The translations under genes were made by a program, and so were the position numbers. DNA of 64,000 nucleotides, from assembly GCA_025345505.1 (NCBI GenBank), contig JANVCC010000049.1, positions 7,779,568 through 7,843,567 of the forward strand. Direction: 5' to 3'. Shown in pieces: positions 48,001 to 57,000 of this stretch (position 1 is its first letter; each line of letters starts with the position of its first letter). Source of the stretch: Todiramphus chloris collaris (taxonomy: Eukaryota; Chordata; Aves; Coraciiformes; Alcedinidae). The notes beneath the pieces are model-generated. The model made no database searches and had not been told where the DNA came from. It saw only the letters and a list, made by a program, of their open reading frames with translations.

Positions 48001-51000
48001 TGGTTTTTATGTGGATTTTCATCCTGGGAATGTTGTGTTTGGACACCCAGGGAGCCATCAAAGCACATGACAAGTTGCAAGACCAAACCAGTCCGATTTA
48101 AAATTGTTTGTTTTCAGACTACACCCAATGCAACCTCTCTGTTTGAAGACCTGGATAGTCAAACAGTTGGTAGGCAACTGAGTTGGAAAGGAAGAAAATC
48201 TCTGTCAGAAACAGGGGTTTGGAAAAAACCAAGCAGCTGGTGAAAACTGAGCCTGGGTTTGGCTTTGCAGCAATTTTCCCTGTTGGCAGAGGGGTCAGTT
48301 AAAACAAGCTTTGCTTGGATTTTCAGGGCTGTCTTTGTTCAGTCAGCATTGTCCTCTGCTCGATGAAAGCTGCTGAAGGGCTGGCTGCTCCGTGGAGCTC
48401 AACCAGTCCCCAGCTGCTGAGCATCAGTGCAGTCTTTTCAATCATGGCACCTTCAAAGGGGTTTTTTTCTGTGCTACTCTAGTGCACCACTGCAATATTT
48501 TGCCAAGTCCAGCTTTTGGGTTTGCAAATTTTGGTTAGAAAATACCCACCCGTCTGATTTATGGGGGCTTTGCATTGCTGCAAGCAAACTTTCTTTGCTA
48601 TTTGGGCAAAATGGGCAAAACCTCTGTAAGCAGCAGCGACGTTGGAGACGGCTGTCTTGGTTTGGAAAATGTGACCCTGTGTTTTCAGGGGCAGGACCGA
48701 TTTGGAAAGAAAAGTTTGCTCAGCGCAGTTCCCAATTTCTTTGACATTTTCATGTATTTATTACCCCGTAAATCACTAGGGTGTGATTTTCCTTTTTCTG
48801 CTAACAAGCGTTGTGTAATACAGCTGAAGCAGGCTTCCCTCACCCCTTGCCATGACCAGCCCTGAGCCCACGTGGCTGCGGGAGCATTGCCAGTGAAGCT
48901 GTCTCCCTTGGGATGGTTTGGGTTGGCTCCTGCCCTTCCGCTAACGACGCGCTCCGCTTCTCGTTCCCAGTCGCAGTGCCAGGAGCTGAGGAAGAGGAAG
49001 CAGCTCGAACTGCAGATCCTTTCCGAGTCCATCCAGCGCTGGGAAGGAGAGGACATAAAAACAATGGGAAACATCATCTACATGTCCCAGGTTATGGTAC
49101 AGTGTGGGGGAAGTGAGGTGAGTGCAGTGGTCCTTCTCCTGGCTGAAGAGCCCTTTGCTCACAGGCTCAGCGATGCAAAGCAGCAGCTCCTTTCACTCCA
49201 GGCCAGCAGAGTGCTGACAAGTAACACTGATAAGTAACACTGATAAGTAATTTTACCTGGAGAAGAGCTGTGCAATGGGACTGCCCACGTCTTTGGAGCC
49301 AGGAACCCTGGGGACTTAGCTTCAGGCCTTTGGTGACACACTTCTCAAGCAAAAGATGTATCTCAGCGTCGTATAGCACATTAATTTCCCTCTTTTCCCC
49401 CCTGTGACTTACTCTGAGAAATGAGAGTGACTTGAAAGTGTGCGTTAGCATAACCATTGTGCCATGTCCTGTGCACAGCGCCGTGGCTGCTGTGACATCC
49501 CACTCCAGAGCTGACTGTGCTTTGGAAACAACTGGAGGGGTTCCTGGGCTACTGGTCCTACAGTATCACAGACCTTCACCACGTAAAGCCACCCACGCTG
49601 CATGCTTGGTGTTGGAAGGTGCCTGTGGACACTGAATCGCTTCCTGCTGTAGCAGCTTTTCCCTGGGAAGGGAAGACCTGTAAAACAAAGCCCTGCAGAG
49701 TCTAATCCTGAAGTTTTGTTGGGAATGTGAGATGCTGGGGGGCATAAGGTTCTTGGTCTTCTGAAGTGCTCTGAAATGATTGGAAGAGGATTAGCAGGAT
49801 GCAGACAAAAATGTCTGCAGGAAAAAAACTACAGAAGTGAGATGCTGTAAATTAAAAAAGCCAAAATTGTTTTGGGGTCGATCCAGTTGCCACAGGTTCA
49901 TCTGGCTGGAGGAAACTGCTCGTGATGCATTGAAAACTGGACTAACCAAAATTCGTCTCCCTGCAGGAGAAAGAAGAGCGGTATTTCTTGTTGTTTTCAA
50001 ACGTTTTGCTGATGCTGTCTGCAAGCCCACGGATGAGTGGGTTCATCTATCAGGTAGGCATGCTTAATTTGAAGTTGCAAGGCGTTAGGTGTGATAAAGG
50101 AAATCAGATAGCTCTTATCGAATTCAAATCCTCTGCCTCCTTAAACCTCCTTAAACCATGCAAATGCGCAGGCTGGGAACCAGGGCTTGGTTTTACCCTG
50201 GGTGCTGGGACACTTAGTGCCTTTGTCCTGCCAAACATTTGGTAAGTGTGAATCTTGTGAAATTAGGAGACAAACCCCAAACCCCTCTAAGCATGTTGTC
50301 CTACATGCTGTTCTCAGGAACTCTGTGTATGTGTGTAGGGTGTCCTGACTGACACAACTATAGTGTTTTGCCCCACATGACCAGCCACCCAGCTCTCAGT
50401 GTTGTGACATTTCTGGGAAATAAGTCACTACTATAAAGTCCACTGTAAAGAGCATTAAATTTGCTCTCCTTGAGGCACCCCAGAACTCTGCATTTCTTTT
50501 GTTTTACCATTTGAATGGCTGCAATCAGACCGTTGGGAGCTTGGCTTTTCTCCAATTACCTGGACCCATCAATACTCTCCAGGAAAAGGATGCTCTGGTG
50601 CTGATGTGTCATTTCTCTTACACAGGGGAGATGGGAAAGGGTTGGGAAGGATTTGGCTGGGTTTTTTGATTTTACCCACCAGTGGGAGGAAGGTGAGCAG
50701 CCAGTTCAGCATGCAAAGCAGAGGGACAGGCAAGGCTTTCAGAAAATAACAGGGGAAGTTGGTCCTTCTGACTTGGTTGTAAAAAGGGTTTGCACCTAGT
50801 GAAGGGAAAAGGAGGCAGATGAGCTGGGGATGACTCAGTTGTCATGGGAGCCTCTTCTCAGGTTTTGACCTAGTTGTGCAGGGAAATCTAGATCCATACA
50901 TTAAAGGAGACTCTGCCAGCTGTTTGAAGCCTTCACGAATCAGTTTTCATAGTGATTCCCAAAGAGAAAGGAATCATCAGAAACAAGCAGAACAGCACCC

Positions 51001-54000
51001 GCTGGGAAGCAGATGCAGACACTGACTCCCCCTCAATTCTCCTAGGGAAAGCTGCCTTTGACAGGAATGACCCTGACAAAGCTGGAAGATGCTGAAGGGA
51101 ACGACCACGTGTTTGAAATCGCAGGTCAGTGGGGCCCCTGCCTCCTCCCAGGCCAAACAGCAGCTGCCACTGGAGGTACCAGTCCTCCTCCTCCTCCTCC
51201 TCCTCCCTCCTACCACTCTGCCATGCTCTTCCTTTTGCTCTTTTACCATGTGTTGTTTGAGCCCGTAAGCATCTTCCTCCTGGTTGAGGCAACCTCCTCC
51301 CCGTGCCCTTGAGCTCTGTCTCTGGTGCTGGGCTGCTTTCCAAGACCATGGTGTTTCACAGGGGACAAATCTCCTAGCGGGGCTGGTTGTGGTCCCAGTA
51401 GCACTGCTCTGTGCTGCTCATATCCCACCTGTGAGTGCATCAGTTACTGACAGCTTAATGGCTCTGGCCATCAGGTATGAATGTTCCTCCCAGTTATCCC
51501 CTTCCATTTGTCTCATTACTTGTAGCTACACAGTCATTTCCTGCTTGGTGCCTTGGCTGTAGTGCAGCTGTTTTTACTGGTGGTAACTGGTGTCATGGTC
51601 CTGTTAATCATGGAAATGTTGAACTTACTTACTTGTAATAGTAAATAATTCCTCATGCATTCATCTCACCAGTTCCCTTAGTTTTTCTGTGCAGCTCCAA
51701 TGCTGGCTGGCACTGGGTGCCCAGAGCACGACAGGCAGTCACATCTTTGCCCTGGCCCTTTTGCAGCCACTGGACTTCGCAAGCTGAGGAGCCACTTGCT
51801 GCTGTGCCAAGTTGAGCTCACCCTGTGTTTCCTCCCAGGTCTCTACTGCTTGCTAAAGATGGTTATTTAACCCTCTGCTGCAGGGAACATGACGGAGAGG
51901 ATCACTGTGTCCTGCAGCACCAGCCAGGACTTGCACGAATGGCTTGACCACCTGCAAAGGCTGACCAAAGGGACGTGCAACACCGTCTCCAAAACGCAGT
52001 CCTGGAGCTCTCATTCGGTAAGGGCATCCCCTCCCCAGCCTCTCTGTGCCCGGGGTCCCTCGGTGCTGCCCCATCTCCCTGCTTCAGCAGCTCACCGTGG
52101 TCGTGAGCCGCTGTCCCCAGCGGTGCGACACATCCTGCGCTTGCGTTCCTAACCGCCTCGTGCTCCACTCATCGCACACGTATCCTGCCCTGTTTCGGCT
52201 GCAGCCTCGATGTCTTAAAGGAGTTCATCGTGAACTCTTCTCCATCCCCCTCTGCTTCTCTCTATTGTTTGGTGGCCAACGGTCTTCGTTTGCTTCTCAT
52301 CTATTTTCTCAGACATTCAGTTCAGCTGGACAGATCCGTGGGCCTCTGGAACCTCCCAAAATCCTCAAGCCCTGGAGCTTGAGCTGCCTCCGTCCTGCTC
52401 CTCCGCTCAGACCTTCGGCAGCGCTGAGTTACAAAGAGGTAACCACCCTGCGTGCCTGCAGAGGACTGTGGCTTCATGGCAGTGCCTGCTGCTTGTCTCC
52501 AGGGTTCCTATCCCATAGTGAGGGCACAGCAGCTTACATTTACTGCCCTTAGTGAACGAGGATGTGGAGAGAGCAAGTTTAGTCCTGGTCCTGCAGACGT
52601 GTGATGGATCCTTGTCTCTGTGGGTGTCTCTGTGCTGCAAGTGAAGCACAGACATGGGTATTTACAAGCTTGATGCTTGCTGTCGGCTGCTGTAGCCAGC
52701 ACCCTCGGGCACCAGTCCCGTAGCAGGGTGTCCCATGGCCTTGCTAGTCCCACTGAGCACCCTTCTTCAGCAGTGCCATGGTGGAGCTGCCTCCTCTCCT
52801 CCTCCATCTCCTGCCTTGGTCTGAGCTGTGGGTGGGAGCTGGGCTCCCTGCTGGAACACGTTCTAGCTCCAGCTGTAGCAGTGACTCTGTGTTGCCCAGG
52901 CTGGTGCTGCAGGATGGAGCAGTGATGCTGCACCAAGAGGAAGAGGAAAAAGGCCTGTTGACACTTTTGATGTCTTCCAGCCTGTGTTTCAGTGGCCAGA
53001 GCAGGGCTCCCTGCAGCAGCCATGGGGCCTGACCCTCCTTCGGCGCCCACCCAAGTGTTTTACACACCCATCTCCTGCTGGGAGCCAGCAGCCCGAGGGA
53101 TCACCTCCCCCACAGAAAACCCAAGCCTGGGAGGTAGAAGGTGGCATGGGGAAACCCAAAATACAACCCTGATCTCATTGTCACCCCCACTGCAACTGCG
53201 GCGTTCTCTCCTTCCCTACCTCACGTTAAACTTTTGGGATTACTCACCAGTAACTTGGGTAATGTTCCCCTTACTGAATGAGCACTCTGGTTCTGAGTCA
53301 GCCTCCTTTCTTGGTACAGCAGCCCTGGGAGCATCACTGCCCAGGCTCCCAGTGGGGATGGGGATGGGGAGCCGGGCTTGGAACCCCCCCAGCCCCGCAG
53401 CACTCAGGGATGAAGAGCCCAGCAGCTGGGGGGCTGTGGTTCTGATTTTAGGTAGCCTCACAACATTTTGTTACGTTTATCTCTTAACATTTGTAAACCA
53501 GCACATTTCAATTTGGGAATTAAATTGTTCAAAACCAATCTTTGCATGGTCCAAATCCCTAACCTAGACTAAACTGTTTCTTGCTTGCATGGTGAACTAA
53601 AGTATAGGAAGAGGCTTGAAGTGCAGGAGAGGTTGTTCGGTGTGAAAGGGCAAGGCTGATATTAATTTTTAAGGTAGGGCAAACCCACCAATCGTGTGAT
53701 ACCATCAACACCATGGTCCTTTGCAGTTTCTCAGTTGTCCTGTGTTGCACATCGCAGGAGGTAGAGGGTGAGAGGTTTTTGCCTCAGAGGCTGAACTGGC
53801 AGGGAGCCCCGACGAGCTGGATGCTGCTGCAGGCTGGGTGGTAGTGTGCAAGGTAGCAAAGGACCAAAAATGTGGTTTGCACAGGAATGAGCTGTGCTGG
53901 TCGTGTTGGTGGAAACCCAAAGGCCAGCAGGTCCCGCAGAGCTGGAGCAGAGCTGAGCAGGTACGGTCTGGTACCCAGCCAGGCCAGTTTGAGCTGGGGG

Positions 54001-57000
54001 TGCAGGGGAGGGACATGAGCCTCTGAAGACAAATGAGAAGTAAGTTCAGTTGTTGGCCAGGCAGGACTGCATCTGCCTCGACCCTGCCTCTGGGGTGCTC
54101 GGTCACTAAGCAGAACTCCCATTTCACTGTATTTTTGTTTTTCATTTTAAAGTAGGGCAGAAAATAAAGTATGGTAACAACCCAGAGCAAGTCACCTTCC
54201 TATAATGAAGACACAACGAAGGAATACAAATTTCAAAGGTTATTTGTAGGGAAGGGAGTGAGGGGGGGGTTGTTGATTAAAAAGGTTAGAGATTTTCAGA
54301 CATCCAGTGTTACTTTAATTGGCTCCTGGTAGTGTAGGATGGGATGGCACAGTTTTGTGCATTTCCTCATACCTAGCTGTGCTCAGGAAACCCCAGAACC
54401 TGCTTGCGTACCACACAGCGCTCTTGTTATTTCCATTGAAATTGGGTCATTTTCCCTGTTCTGTTTCCAGTAATCATTCGAAATGACAGGTGCTGTGGGT
54501 AAAGCGCTGTGTCCGGATTCAGGTTAGCAAAGTGAAAAAGATTTACAGATGATTTCTTCTACTTTTTTTTCTTTCTTTCTTTTTTTTTTTTCTTTTTAAG
54601 TGGCCTGCTTTGCATTAGGTGAAGGGTTTATAACATCAGGATTCAGGACTTTGCTGGCCAGACCTGCAGGAGAGCCACATGGCATCCCAGGGATGGGTCC
54701 TTCCGCAGGGCTCCCCATCCTGCCAGCAGAGCAAGGAGATGCTGCTGCAGTGATGCCCGATGCTGTCAGGTCTCCAGTGAGCTTGGCAGGTCCCGTCTGG
54801 GAGGCTCCCCTTTGAGAAGACAGGGTCTTTGGGGGCTTGTCACTAGGGCGGGCAGAATCTGCCGTCATCCTGGCTGGGTCAGGTTGAAGATCACAGGACT
54901 GGTGTTGAGCACAGGGCCAGACCCCAAGATGCTCCCCAGGTCCCAGACAGAGCATCAGCCAGCGCCAAAGGGAGCTGCGTTTTCAAGTACCGTTTTGGCC
55001 AAACAACACCTACAGGAACCTGCTACTAACCGAGGAGGCATGTTCTCTATTTTTCATGTGTTTAGAGTGTATTAATGCCCACTTACCATGCTTTTCACAT
55101 GTAATTTGTTTTCAGTTTTGCATGACTCCGTGCTCCTTTGCATGTCGATAGTGCTCTAAAGCCAGTCCGGAGGGTGTGCCACATTAATTGCAAGACTAAC
55201 GTTCGAATGTGGTTTAGAGTTGTGGATTTAATAGACTTGGTCAATAAAATCATCAGTCTCTCACACTCATCTTCTCTTTCTTTGCATATTCATTGTAGAG
55301 GATGTCTTATATCTTAAAGGTAAGGGTAGATACATCTCTTTGGATTATTGTGGCAAAGAACGCTTGTTCCTGTTCACGCTTCTTCTGCTTGCATGACCCC
55401 CCTAACTGTGCCTGGCCCTATCAGTAAGTTCTCGTGAGAGTCAATAGTGACTGGGAAATGTATTCCAAGGTAACTCTTAAGAAGGATTTAGTATTATGGT
55501 ACTTAAACTCCTTGGCATGCCTCTTCTCCTGCTTAAAACCCCTATTGCATGTAACCTACTACTAATACACTAATTCTCTTCAATTCAGCAAGACTTGTCA
55601 CTCGGTGAAGAAGATAAAAGCTTGTTTTTCTTACTCGTGGAGTCATTGTGAACACTAACTGTGTGTTTATCTGTTTGTTCTCTGTGTCTGTGTGGGGGGG
55701 ATTTATACTCTCCAACAAATCCTGTCATTTAGAAGTGATGTCATTTGCCAACTGTTTTATATTAGAAATCAATTTGAGTCAAGGTAAGAAATAAACCGTA
55801 ATTTAGGGTTTTCAAACAAAGACCCCAGAGTTGGTAAGCAGACTAGAAGTGCTGTGAATGCATTTGAATTCTTTGGCTAATCTTAGTTGAGGGCTGAATT
55901 TGCTAGAGGAACTTGTCCTGGCCCGGACCCGCGGGTGCAATTCCCACTGCTGTTCCAGTGAGTGCTGGTCCACAGCTACCACATGGGAAAGGCAAAAAGA
56001 ATCATTTCCCCCAACTTTGTCATTGTCTGCTTTGTAGTTCTCTAGTGTGGATAGCTGCCTTCAGCTGTGCTGCTCCACTGTTTGAGCTGCCCTTGGTTCT
56101 GGTTAAACACAGGAGTCTGTTTCTCTGTAGGACTCCAGCAAAAGTCCAAAAACAATGAAGAAGTTTCTGCCAAAAAGGAAAACTGAGAGGAAACCATCCG
56201 ATGAAGAGTTTGTTATTCGGAAAAGTAAGTGCTGTGTTTTCCTCTTCTTTCTGGAGGTCTGTGTGTGCTCGGTGATCCCCACGGGACGTTGAGAACAGCC
56301 ATTCTCACACCACAGGGTGTGACAGGGTGCTCACGTTGGGAGCAAGCCACCGTGCTGCTGAGCACGGGCAACTTCTGGAATCACACGGCTCCTCAGCCCC
56401 TGAGGGGTCCCTTCCCAGTTATGACTGCTGGACATGCTACCACCCTCCTCATGACTGCCAGCACAAGGCTATGGGTTGTGGGTGGTCTCATTTTGGGTAT
56501 GAAGACAAGGAGCTACTTCTACGTAGTTAAAAGCTGCAGTAAAACTGCACATCACCAGTCAGTCAAAGTATGTCCAAGAGCTGGAACAAACCCTTACCTG
56601 GCCGTGCTAGCAGGTCCTGGAATGGTTTCCATGAGGGGCTAGGGAGCAACAAAAAGCCCTATCCTTGCAGGGGTGTTCACGTGCAAAGAGGGGTGTCCTG
56701 ACAGCTCCCTGAAGTCCACTTGGGACGCTCCTCCAGGGCTTTCCATTAAAGGCTGTGATCACCCAGCAGTGAGCTGCTGCAGTGTACAGCTTGACGGTCA
56801 GTTGTCTCCCTTGAGGAGACAGCACTGAGCTAAAGCTGAAAATGGAAGACTTCACATTTCCAAGTCCTGCTCCCATGTGTCTCTGCCAGACCCTCCTAGA
56901 AGGGCTGCACTGCCTGCCCATCTCCTGGTGTTGCCTGCATCACCCCATGAGTTTTGCTGAGATTAACTGTTGCTAGACGTGCCTTCTTATACCATTTAGT

